NCBI RefSeq assembly: GCF_003265705.1 | Contig: NW_020312935.1 | Location: 9,311,743 to 9,375,742 of the forward strand | Length of the DNA stretch: 64,000 nt | Origin: Callorhinus ursinus | Lineage: Eukaryota; Chordata; Mammalia; Carnivora; Otariidae | Reading direction: 5' to 3' | Part shown: positions 37,291-46,892 of the stretch, piece by piece | Layout of the letters: each line of letters begins with the position of its first letter | How positions within the stretch are numbered: position 1 is the stretch's first letter | Made by a program: the position numbers and the translations under genes | Notes under the pieces: model-generated | Database searches by the model: none | What the model was told of the DNA's origin: nothing | Seen by the model: the letters and a program-made list of their open reading frames with translations, nothing else

Positions 37291-38089
37291 ATGATACATA
37301 TTATGCATGATTTCCAACATAGACCCAACTTGTAATTTGCCCACAGACTTCCCTACTTTTAGCACTGAAAGTCCCATATCCTAACAGTGCTCCCAGTTTG
37401 AGATTAATCTGGATAGTGGTCACCCTACAAGTTTCATGAACATGTTACATTATGAATATTGAGCATCATCTGTGAATAAAGTGGGAGACTTCAAGAGGAT
37501 GTTCCCAGCTTAAGCGTAAACTTCATTTATTCAGTGTACTATTCTAAGCCACCAGTAGAGAAACTTTACCAGGTATTTATGTGAGATATCAAAAAGCTTG
37601 CTGGGAAATAACTTTTCCAGAGGTCAAAAATAATTTAATCCTAACATTATGTCCAAAGATAGCAGGGCAGGAATTAATGTCAGAGATCAGAGAATCTGAT
37701 TGAGCCATAGTTTTAACTCTATACTTCTGGGAAAGAATACCTTTATGACTTCTTGTGGAGCAAAGATGACAATATCTCTGGAAGGAGAAGAATTTGGTAA
37801 AGTGGTGGAGAGGAGGGGCAAGGTGAACTTAAGTTCTGTAGAGCAAAAATAAATATTACGATATTATTTACTGTTCTGTTGATATATACAAGGATGCACT
37901 GATTAGAAGAATGCAGTCAGTATTTGTTTAGAAATCTTTATGAAAAGGAAATTTTCAATGACCAATAAATAAAATTGATTTCCTTATTCAGTTTTTTTGA
38001 ACACAGCATTAAAAAAATCTAGGATATAGAGCTGAAGGATTTCCATGTGTGTTAAACATTTACTAAATGCAAGGTCTTGTCCCAGATAA
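37291..38089. other. Unique sequence, nothing recognised
   Basis: No gene or confident repeat. Confidence 0.5.
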
Positions 38090-38455
38090 TTTGTATAATT
38101 TATCTTATAAATCCTTTCAAGAGATTCAATAAAAAAAGGTACTCTTTTCCCCATTTCACAGATCAGGAAAATGATTATTAAAAGTACAGGCTGACTAGGG
38201 TGCCTGGGTAGCTTAATAGAGTAAGCATTTGACTTATTTTTTAATTTTAATTTTTTAATTTTTTTATTATGTTCAATTGAGTATTTGATTATTGATCTCA
38301 GCTCAGGTCTTGATTTCAGGGTCCTGAGTTTAAGCCCTGCACTAGGCTCCACGCCGGAGCCTACTTAACAAATCAAACAAAAATCTCTGGTGACTTAGCT
38401 AAAGGTCACACAAGTAATGAATGCCTCTATAGAATTTCAGTCGAAAAACTTGGAT
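38090..38455 (-). repeat. MIR SINE split by a Can-SINE
   Basis: The 3' half of reversed MIR ('ttatcttataaatcctttca', 'ttccccatttcacagatcag') lies left of the Can-SINE. The rest ('gtgacttagctaaaggtcac', 'acaagtaatgaatgcctcta') resumes at about 38385. Confidence 0.8.
38195..38372 (+). mobile_element. Can-SINE carrying a small insertion
   Basis: Head 'agggtgcctgggtagcttaa', then 'agcatttgacttatt', a foreign T-rich block, then 'ctcagctcaggtcttgattt' and 'ggctccacgccggagcctac'. The block at about 38239-38278 is discussed in findings. Confidence 0.88.
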
Positions 38456-39008
38456 AACAATGGTGTTACAAAAATTGTGTTAGTTGGAATGAACCACATA
38501 CTCTGGGAACATTGGGGAAGAGTGGCTGATTTTGCATTCAGCCCAAGGCTTTATAATGCATCTTGAGAATTCACTTTGGGAAATGCTGCCTTCAGGCACC
38601 ACTTTATTATCATTGATGAAAATGATAATGATCCTGAGTTAACAAAAATTAATAAGCATTTTTTATGAATGCATAGGCTTTAAGATAATTTTATGTAAAA
38701 AAATAAAACATGAGAAGTTTTAGCTCATCACAGGCACTGGAGATGCATATAGATTTGAAAGTTTTCTTTCACCTCCTGAATTTTGGAGAGTTTTCAAAGA
38801 AAAGCAACCAAAAAGGGAGGAATAAAGGAGAAATTAGAAGAGAGGAAAGTACTTATATCAATGATCCTTAGGAAAGGCACCATCGGTTGGTGAAACAAAG
38901 GTGGAACTAGGTGTAAGGAGACATGGGGTGTAGTCCTATTTTGTCACCAGCTGCATTTGGCCTTGGGCAATTTCTTTAGTTAGTATGGATTCCAGGAAAT
39001 ATATCATT
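38456..39008. other. Unique sequence, nothing recognised
   Basis: AT-rich flank of the full-length L1. Confidence 0.5.
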
Positions 39009-39023
39009 AAAACAATGAGCCCT

Positions 39024-40090
39024 GGGGGGCAGAATAAGATGGCGGAGGAGTAGGAGACCTGGATTTCTCTGGTCTCAGGAATTCAGCTGAATAGGGATCA
39101 AACCATTCTGAACACCTACAGACTCAACAGGAGATCAAAGAAGAGAGTAGCAACAACTCTCTGAACAGAGAAGCGACCACATACTGGAAGGTAGGACGTG
39201 TGGAGAAGTGAATCCGAGGCGATATTCGGGAGGATAGACGGCGGGGAAGGGGGCCTCCGTCGGCCGCTTCTGGCAAGTGATAGAGCCGCAGAGCACAAAA
39301 TCGGAACTTTTAGAAGTCAGCTCCGTTGAGGGACGTCGCTCCAGTGGCTAAGCAGGGGCTGGAACCCTCGCAGGACAGTGTGGTCTCAGGACCCTCGGTG
39401 TCACAGGAAGACCGGGGGTGCCTGAGTACGGCAGAGCTCCCAGGTATCGGATTGGGGAAGCCGGCTGCAGAGACAGAGCCGAGGTGCGGGCTCTCAGCTC
39501 AGGGTTGCCATAAACTGTGATCTGTGGCCCAGTTGGGCGACTGCTCCTCCAGCAGGGACCCAACAAGTGGCATATCCGCGGACACTCCCCTTCCTCCCCG
39601 GGGAGGAGCAGCGTGGGAGGGCACTGCAGGGATCTGCTGGGTTTGGAGACTCCACACGGGGTCGGGTGCCAGAGATAGAAACATTCGGTCACAGGCCGGG
39701 TGAGCACGGAGTGCGGCTGGAGACCAGGGAGATGGGAGTGACTGCTTTTCTATGGGGGCGCACTGAGGAGCAGGGCCCCGAGTTCTCACCTCCTCCGGGT
39801 GGAGAATGGGAAGCCACCATTTTCACCCTGGTCCTCCAAAGCTGTACCGGAGCCTGCAGGGAACAAAAGCTCCTGAGAGCAAACCTGAGCAGCTTGCTTA
39901 GCCCGGACCGACAAGGGCGGGGCAATTCAGCTTCTGCAAAGACATTTGGGAACCATGGCAACAGGCCCCTCCCCCAGAAGATCAGCACGAACAGCCAGCA
40001 AGCCAAGACCAAGTTTACCGATCAAGGAGAACGGGAGAACTCCAGCGCTAGGGGAATACTGCACATAGAATTCATGGTTTTTTTAACCAT
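39024..40090 (+). promoter_or_regulatory. L1 5' UTR / internal promoter, GC-rich part
   Basis: The element begins with a G run and 'agaataagatggcggaggag'. AAGATGGC at 39036-39043 is the complement of a YY1 site, as found at the start of L1 promoters, where it fixes the transcription start. The following ~1 kb is GC- and CpG-richer than anything else in the window. Open frames here (for example 177 codons at 39567-40100) are compositional and not L1 proteins. Confidence 0.8.
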
Positions 40091-40099
40091 GATTCATTA

Positions 40100-40800
40100 G
40101 TTTTTCAAAGTTAATTTTTTTAACTTTTTTTTTAAATTTTCTTTTTCCCTTTTTCAACCAACATCTTATCAATCCCTTTTTTAAAAAAACATTTTTTTAT
40201 TTTTCATTAGAGTCATATTTTATCCCTTCATAGTAGTTACCCTTATTTTTGGCATATATATATAAGTTGTTCTTTCTTTAAAATTTTGAGATACAGTTTC
40301 TTCTAACAGATCAAAATATACCCTAAATCACTAGTGTATGGCTTTGTTCTAGTCTCCTGCCTGATAAAATACTCTCCCTTTTTTTTTTCTTTTCTCTCTT
40401 TTTTTAAATCTTCTTCTTTCTTTTTTCAAACAACTTCTTATCTTATAAATTAATTTATAAAATCTTTTATAATTTTCATCTTTACAGTCATCTTCCATCC
40501 CTTCATTGTATCAACCCTTATTTTGTACATATGTCTTTCTTCATTTAAAAATTTTAGTAGGCACTTTTTTCTAACAGACCAAAATACGCTGCAAATCTAG
40601 TGTGTGGCACTGATCTATGCACTAGCCTGATCATATTCTGGTTTTTTTTTATATTGTTCTGTTTTTGTTTTTATCTTTTTCTATTTTTTTTCTTTTTCTT
40701 TTTTCTTTCTTTCCCTGTCTTTTCCCCTGGTTTTAGGTCTTTTCTGATTTGTATAGAGTATATTTACTGGGGACGTTGTTAACCTTTTAGCTTTGTTCTC
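40100..40800 (+). repeat. L1 5' UTR T-rich spacer with two tandem units
   Basis: A T/AT-rich part of the 5' UTR. 'ttttcaaccaacatcttatc' (40151) recurs as 'ttttcaaacaacttcttatc' (40423), and 'atcccttcatagtagttacc' (40222) as 'atcccttcattgtatcaacc' (about 40497). This gives two diverged units with a period of about 272-275 bp. Confidence 0.8.
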
Positions 40801-40827
40801 TCATTCATCTATTCTCCTCTGGACGAA

Positions 40828-41717
40828 ATGACAAGACGAAAAAAATCACCTCAGTGAAAAGAAGAAGAGGAACTACTGTCAGCCAGGGACTTACTCAATA
40901 CGGACATTAGTACTATGTTGGACCTAGAGTTCAGAATCATGACTTTAAAGATACTAGCTGGGCTTAAAAAAAGCGTGGAAGTTATTAGAGAAACCCTTTC
41001 TGGAGAAATAAAAGAACTAAAATCTAACCAAGTCGAAATCAAAAAGGCTATTGATGAGGTGCAATCAAAAATGGGGGCACTAATTGCTAGGATAAATGAG
41101 GCAGAAGAGAGAATCAGTGATATAGAAGACCAAATGATGGAAAATAAGGAGGCTGAGAGAAAGAGAGAGAAACAACTACAGGATCACGAGGGCAGAATTC
41201 AAGAGATAAGCAATACGATAAGATGAAACAACATTAGAAAAATTGGGATCCCCAAAGAAGAAAGAGAGAGAGGGGCAGAAGGTATATTGGAGCAAATAAT
41301 AGCAGAGAACTTCCCTAATGTGAGGAAGGAAACAGGCATCAAAATCCAGGAGGCACAAAGAACCCTTCTTAAAATCAATAAAAATAGGCCAACACCCCAA
41401 CATCTAATACTAAAACTTACGAGTCTCAGAAACAAAGAGAAAATCCTGAAAGCAGCTCAGGAGAAGAGATATGTAACCTACAATGGTAGAAATATTAGAT
41501 TGGCAACAGACCTATCCACAGAGACCTGGCAGGCAGAAAGGACTGGCATGATATCTTCAGAACACTAAACGAGAAAAATATGCAGCCAAGAATACTATAT
41601 CCAGCTAGGCTCTGATTGAAAATTGAAGGAGAGAGAAAAAGCTTCCAAGACAAACAAAAACTAAAGGAATTTGCAAACATTAAACCAGCCCTACAGGAAA
41701 TATTGAAAGGGATCCTC
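40828..41717 (+). pseudogene. L1 ORF1 (ORF1p), broken
   Basis: ORF1p is the trimeric RNA-binding chaperone of the L1 particle. The start ATG at 40828 gives MTRRKKSPQ and then meets TGA at 40855. Downstream the frame shows a coiled coil rich in E, K and I ('LKSNQVEIKKAIDEVQSKMG', 'RISDIEDQMMENKEAERKRE'), a TGA at 41224, then an RRM and C-terminal domain region ('LTSLRNKEKILKAAQEKRYV'). A one-base loss near 41531-41535 ('WQAERTG') moves the rest to the next frame, where TGA at 41613 interrupts 'YPARL'. The tail 'FANIKPALQEILKGIL' is normal for this family. Expected length is about 297 codons once the lost base is counted. The usual stop seems replaced by AAA at 41718. Non-functional. Confidence 0.92.
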
Positions 41718-41801
41718 AAAGCAAAGAGAGAGCCTAAAGGCAGCATAGATCAGAAAGGAACACAGACAATATACAGAAACAGTCACTTTACAGGCAATAC
41801 A

Positions 41802-44800
41802 ATGGCACTAAATTCATACCTTTCAATAGTTACCCTGAATGTAAATGGGCTCAATGCCCCAATCAAAAGACACAGGCTATCAGATTGGATTAAAAAACAA
41901 GACCCATCCATATGCTGTCTGCAAGAGACTCATTTTAGACCCAAAGACACCCCCAGATTGAAAGTGAGGGGGTGGAAAACCATTTACCATGCTAATGGAC
42001 ACAAAAAGAAAGCTGGGGTGGCAATCCTTATATCAGACAAATTAGATTTTAAACCAAAGACTGTAATAAGAGATGAAGAAGGACACTATATCCTACTTAA
42101 ACGGTCTATCCAACAAGAAGATCTAACAATTGTAAATATCTATGCCCCTACCATGGGAGCAGCCAATTATATAAGGCAATTAATAACAAAAGCAAAGAAA
42201 CACATTGACAACAATACAATAATAGTGGGGGACTTCAACATCCCCTGACTGAAATAGACAGATCATCTAAGCAAAATATCAACAACGAAATAGAGACTTT
42301 AAATGAAACACTGGACCAAATGGACTTCACAGACATATTCAGAACATTCCATCCCAAAGCAACGGAATACACATTCTTCTCTAGTGCCCATGGAACATTC
42401 TCCAGAATGGATCACATCCTAGGTCAAAAATCGGGTCTGAACCAGTACCAAAAGATTGGGATTATTCCCTGCATGTTTTCAGACCACAATGCTTTGAAAC
42501 TAGAACTCAATCACAAGAGGAAAATCGGAAAGAAATCAAATACATGGAGGCTAAAGAGCATCCTACTAAAGAATGAATGGATCAGCCAGGAAATTAAAGA
42601 AGAATTAAAAAAATTCATGGAAGCCAATGAAAATGAAAACACAACTGTTCAAAATCTTTGGGATACAGCAAAGGCAGTCCTGAGAGGAAAGTATATAGCA
42701 ATACAAGCCTTTCTCAAGAAACAAGAAAGGTGTCAAATACACAACCTAACCCTACACCTAAAGGAGCTGGAGAAAGAACAGTAAAGAAAGCCTAAACCCA
42801 GCAGGAGAAGAGAAATAATGAAGATCAGAGCAGAAATCAATGAAATAGAAACCAAAACAACAGTAGAACAGATCAATGAAACTAGGAGCTGGTTCTTTGA
42901 AAGAACTAACAAGATTGATAAACCCCTGGCCAGACTTATCAAAAAGAAAAGAGAAATGACCCAAATCAACAAAATCATGAACGAAAGAGGAGAGATCACA
43001 ACCAACACCAAAGAAATACAAACAATTATAAGAACATATTATGAGCAACTCTATGCCAGCAAATTAGATAACCTGGGAGAAATGGGTGCATTCCTAGAGA
43101 TGTATCAACTACCAAAATTGATCCAGGAAGAGATAGAAAACCTGAACAGACCTATAACCACTAAGGAAATTGAAGCAGTCATCAAGAAACTCCTAACAAA
43201 CAAAAGCCCAGGGCCAGATGGCTTCCCAGGGGAATTCTATCAAACATTTGAAGAAGAATTAATACCTATTCTCCTGAAACTGTTCCAAAAAATAGAAATG
43301 GAAGGAAAACTTCCAAACTCTTTTTTTGAGGCCACCATTCCCTTGATCCCCAAACCAGACAAAGACCGCATCAAAAAGGAGAATTACAGACCAATATCCT
43401 TGATGAACATGGATGCAAACATTCTCACCAAAATACTAGCCAGTAGGATCCAACAGTACATTCAAAGGATTATTCACCACGACCAAGTGGGATTTATCCC
43501 TGGGCTGCAAGGTTGTTTAAACATCCGCAAATCAATCAACGTGATACAATACATTAACAAAAGAAAGAACAAGAGTCATATGATCCTCTCAATAGATGCA
43601 GAAAAAGCATTTGACAAAGTACAGCATCCTTTCTTGATCAAAACTCTTCAGAGTATAGGGATAGAGGGTACATACCTCAATATCATAAAAGCCATCTATA
43701 ACAAACCTACAGCGAATATCATTCTCAATGGGAAAAAGCTGAGAGCTTTTCCCCAAGGTCAGGAACGTGGCAGGGTTGTCCACTATCACCACTGCTATTC
43801 AACACAGTATTAGAAGTCCTAGCCACAGCAATCAGACAACAACAAAAATCAAAGGCATCCAAATCGGCAAAGAGGAAGTCAAACTCTCACTCTTTGCAGA
43901 TGATATGATACTGTATGTGGAAAACCCAAAAGACTCCACCCCAAATCTGCTAGAACTCATACAGGAATTCAGTAAAGTAGCAGGATATAAAATCAATGCA
44001 CAGAAATCAGTGGCATTCCTATACACCAACAACAAGACAGAAGAGAGACAAATCAAGGAGTCGATCCCATTTACAATTGCACCCAAAACCATAAGATACC
44101 TAGGAATAAATTTAAACAAAGAGGCAAAGGATCTGTACTCAGAAAACTATAAAATACTCATGAAAGAAATTGAAGAAGACACAAAGAAATGGAAAAACTT
44201 TCCATGCTCATGGATTGGGAGAATCAACATTGTGAAGATGTCAATGCTACCTAGAGCAATCTACACATTCAATGCAATCCCCATCAAAATACCATCCACT
44301 TTTTTCAAAGAAATGGAACAAATAATCCTAAAATGTGTATGGAACCAGAACTGACCCCGAATAGCCAGAGGAATATTGAAAAAGAAAAGCAAAGCTGGCG
44401 GCATCACAATTCTGGACTTCCAGGTCTATTACAAAGCTGTCATCATCAAGACAGTATGGTACTGGCACAAAAACAGACATATGGATCAGTGGAACAGAAT
44501 AAAGAGCCCAGAAATGGACTCTCAGCTCTATGGTCAACTAATCTTTGAGGAAGCAGGAAAGAATGTCCAATGGAAAAAAGACAGTCTCTTCAAGAAATGA
44601 TTCTGGAAAATTGGACAGCCACATGCAGAAGAATGAAACTGGACCATTTCCTTACACCACACACAAAAATAGACTCCAAATGGTTGAAAGGCCTAAACGT
44701 GTGGCAGCAGTTCATTAAAATCCTAAAAGAGAACACAGGCAACAACCTCTTCGACCTCAGCTGCAGCAACTTCTTCCTAGAAACATCGCCAAAGGCAAGG

Positions 44801-45612
44801 GAAACAAGGGTAAAAATGAACTATTGGGATTTCATCAAGATAAAAAGCTTTTGCACAGCAAAAGAAACAGTCCACAAAAGACAACCGACAGAGTGGGAGA
44901 AAATATTTGCAAATGACATATCAGATAAAGGGCTAATATCCAAAATCTATAAAGAACTTATCAAACTTAACACCCAAAGAACAAATAATCCAATCAAGAA
45001 ATGGGCAGAAGACGTGAACAGACATTTTTCCAAAGAAGACATCCAAATGGCCAACAGACACATGAAAAAGTGCTCAACATCGCTCGGCATCAGGGAAATC
45101 CAAATCAAAACCTCCATGAGATACCACCTCACACCATTCAGAATGGCTAAAATTAACAAGGCAGGAAAGTACAGATGTTGGCGGGGATGCAGAGAAAGGG
45201 GAACCCTCCTACACTGTTGGTGGGAATGCAAGCTGGTGCAACCCCTCTGGAAAACAGTATGGAGGTTCCTCAAACAGTTGAAAATAGAGCTACCGTTCGA
45301 TCCAGCAATTGCACTACTGGGTATTTACCCCAAAGATACAAATGTAGGGATCCGAAGGGGTGCGTTCACCCGATGTTTATAGCAGCAATGTCCACAATAG
45401 CCAAACTGTGGAAAGAGCCAAGATGTCCATCGACAGATGAGTGGATAAAGAAGAAGTGGTATATATACACAATGGAATATTATGCAGCCATCAAAAGGAT
45501 TGAGATCTTGCCATTTGCAACGACGTGGATGGAACTGGAGGGTGTTATGTTGAGTGAAATAAGTCAATCAGAGAATGACATATATCACCTCACTGATATG
45601 AGGAATTCTTAA
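41802..45612 (+). pseudogene. L1 ORF2 (endonuclease/reverse transcriptase), broken
   Basis: ORF2p makes the nick and the cDNA. The start is ATG 41802 (MALNSYLSIVTLNVNGLN). Endonuclease motifs: 'CCLQETH', 'IVGDFN' and 'FSDHNALKLEL', the last holding the catalytic Asp-His pair. RT: '[20 protein letters not shown]', '[20 protein letters not shown]', '[15 protein letters not shown]' and the catalytic '[13 protein letters not shown]' at about 43893. C-terminal zinc-knuckle-like CX3CX7HX4C ('[18 protein letters not shown]') at about 45175. Damage: one-base losses near 42244, 43752, 44605 and 45375, a shift near 43840, and in-frame stops at 42782, 44352 and 44598. A few bases also appear lost near 45586, so the ancestral stop may be about 45600. 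Restored length would be near 1272 codons, normal for L1. Non-functional. Confidence 0.94.
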
Positions 45613-46049
45613 TCTCAGGAAACAAACTGAATGTTGCTGGAGTGGTGGGGGTGGGAGGGATGGGGTGGCTGGGTGATAGAATTGGGGAGGGTATGTGCTA
45701 TGGTGAGCACTGTGAATTGTGCAAGACTGTTGAATCACAGATCTGTACTTCTGAAACAAATAATGCAACATATGTTAAGAAAAAAAAAAGAAGATAGCAG
45801 GAGGGGTAGAATGAAGGGAAGTAAGTCGGAGGGGGAGACGAACCATGAGAGAAAATGGACTCTGAAAAACAAACTGAAGTTTCTAGAGCGGAGGAGGGTC
45901 GGGGGATGGGTTAGCCTGGTGATAGTAATTAAAGAGGGCACATCTGCATGGAGCACTGGTGTTATGCACAAACAATGAATCATGGAACACTACATCAAAA
46001 ACCAATGATGTATGGTGATTAACATAACAATAAAAAATTTTAAAAAAAA
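45613..46049 (+). other. L1 3' UTR with G-quadruplex motif
   Basis: 'ggaattcttaatctcaggaa' opens the UTR. The motif GGGGGTGGGAGGGATGGGG at 45647-45665 fits a four-tract G-quadruplex, a known L1 3' UTR property. The end is the standard 'ggtgattaacataacaataa' and an A-rich tail at about 46030-46049. Confidence 0.9.
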
Positions 46050-46137
46050 GAATGCTAGTGCAAGTCACTAAACATTCGGTGATGTGGGATCAAACCTAAC
46101 TGTATTAGAATAAATCCTGTCTCTAGTTCAAAAAAAA
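46050..46137 (+). other. 3'-transduced non-L1 segment with poly(A)
   Basis: After the L1 tail come about 80 bp unlike L1 ('gaatgctagtgcaagtcact' to 'ctgtctctagttc'). An AATAAA sits at 46109-46114, 15 bases before a 14-base A run (46130-46143). The L1 target duplication follows this second A run and not the first, so the segment travelled with the L1. Confidence 0.85.
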
Positions 46138-46152
46138 AAAAAATTGAGCCCT

Positions 46153-46436
46153 ATCCACCCTTCATCAGCCAGGATTTCTATTTGAGGTCTAATGAGAGAA
46201 CACATAAAGATATGTTTAAAAATTGATATTTAACAGATAGTAAATAAAACAAATATATTTTTAAATAAGAAAATATTAATATCTAAAAATGAAATATTTC
46301 ATTTTTAATATTTATAAATTCTTTAACAATCAATTAAATATCTTATTATAATTTAGTATTATGGACTTATTTTTTTCTTTAACATTAGAAGCTAAGATGG
46401 CCCATAGTCTGTCCAGAATTTAAAAAAGCAAAAATA
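46153..46436. other. AT-rich unique flank of the L1
   Basis: Nothing recognised. Confidence 0.5.
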
Positions 46437-46437
46437 A

Positions 46438-46651
46438 GGCACGCCTATCTGGCTGAGTGGGTTAAGCATCCAACTCTTGATTTCGGTTCAGGTCATGATC
46501 TCAGGGTCCTGGGATTGAACCCTGCATTGGGTTCTTTGCTCAGCGTGGAGTCTGCTTGGGATTCTCTCTCTTTCTCCCTCTGCCCCTCCCCCTCCATGCT
46601 CACTCTCCAGCGCGCTCTCTCTCTCTCTCTCTCTCTCTCAAAAAAAAGAAA
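46438..46651 (+). mobile_element. Can-SINE
   Basis: 'ggcacgcctatctggctgag', 'caggtcatgatctcagggtc', 'cctgcattgggttctttgct', a long (CT)n tract at 46612-46639 and an A-rich tail. Flanked by A-rich words that blur the duplication ('aaaaaagcaaaaata' on the left). Confidence 0.93.
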
Positions 46652-46734
46652 AGCCAAAACAAAAAACCCAGAGACACTAATGTCCCCTTATAAGATGACA
46701 GTTGTAGTAATTATAAGTTAAGTATATATAAAGT

Positions 46735-46892
46735 ATATATACATAAAGCACCTACCAAATGCCAGGAGCCAGTCTCTGTTCTTTACAAAAATCATCTCAC
46801 TTGATTTTACATTAGCAATATGAGAGGTTTAGTATTGGTTCTGTTTCATACAAGTGTAAATTAACACTAAGAGACACACCTGAGGTTATATT
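46735..46892 (-). repeat. MIR SINE fragment
   Basis: 'gcacctaccaaatgccagga', 'atctcacttgattttacatt' follow the reversed MIR 3' part. Confidence 0.75.

Larger units (their letters stand above)
39024..46137 (+). mobile_element. Full-length carnivore L1 with 3' transduction
   Basis: A complete LINE-1: 5' UTR (39024-40827), ORF1 (40828-41717), ORF2 (41802 to about 45612), 3' UTR (to about 46037), A-rich tail, ~80 bp of non-L1 DNA and a second A-tail. Target-site duplications are 'aaaacaatgagccct' (39009-39023) and 'aaaaaattgagccct' (46138-46152), 13/15 identical. The left junction 'catt/aaaa' is a good L1 endonuclease site. Both ORFs are broken by several stops and one-base losses, so the copy cannot retrotranspose autonomously. 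The decay of the duplications agrees with moderate age. Confidence 0.95.

Noticed and set aside
37984..38352. 122-codon minus-strand open frame
   Set aside because: Crosses a Can-SINE, its inserted tail block and a MIR; no protein logic.
39348..40100. Open frames of 96-177 codons on both strands
   Set aside because: They lie in the GC-rich L1 5' UTR, where stop codons are rare; no domain and no L1 protein similarity.
42733..44119. Minus-strand hydrophobic frames of 92-96 codons
   Set aside because: Antisense of A-rich L1 ORF2 gives F/L/I/S-rich pseudo-membrane peptides.
45568..46068. Open frames of 61-115 codons on both strands after ORF2
   Set aside because: Translations of the purine-rich L1 3' UTR; not an extra L1 protein.
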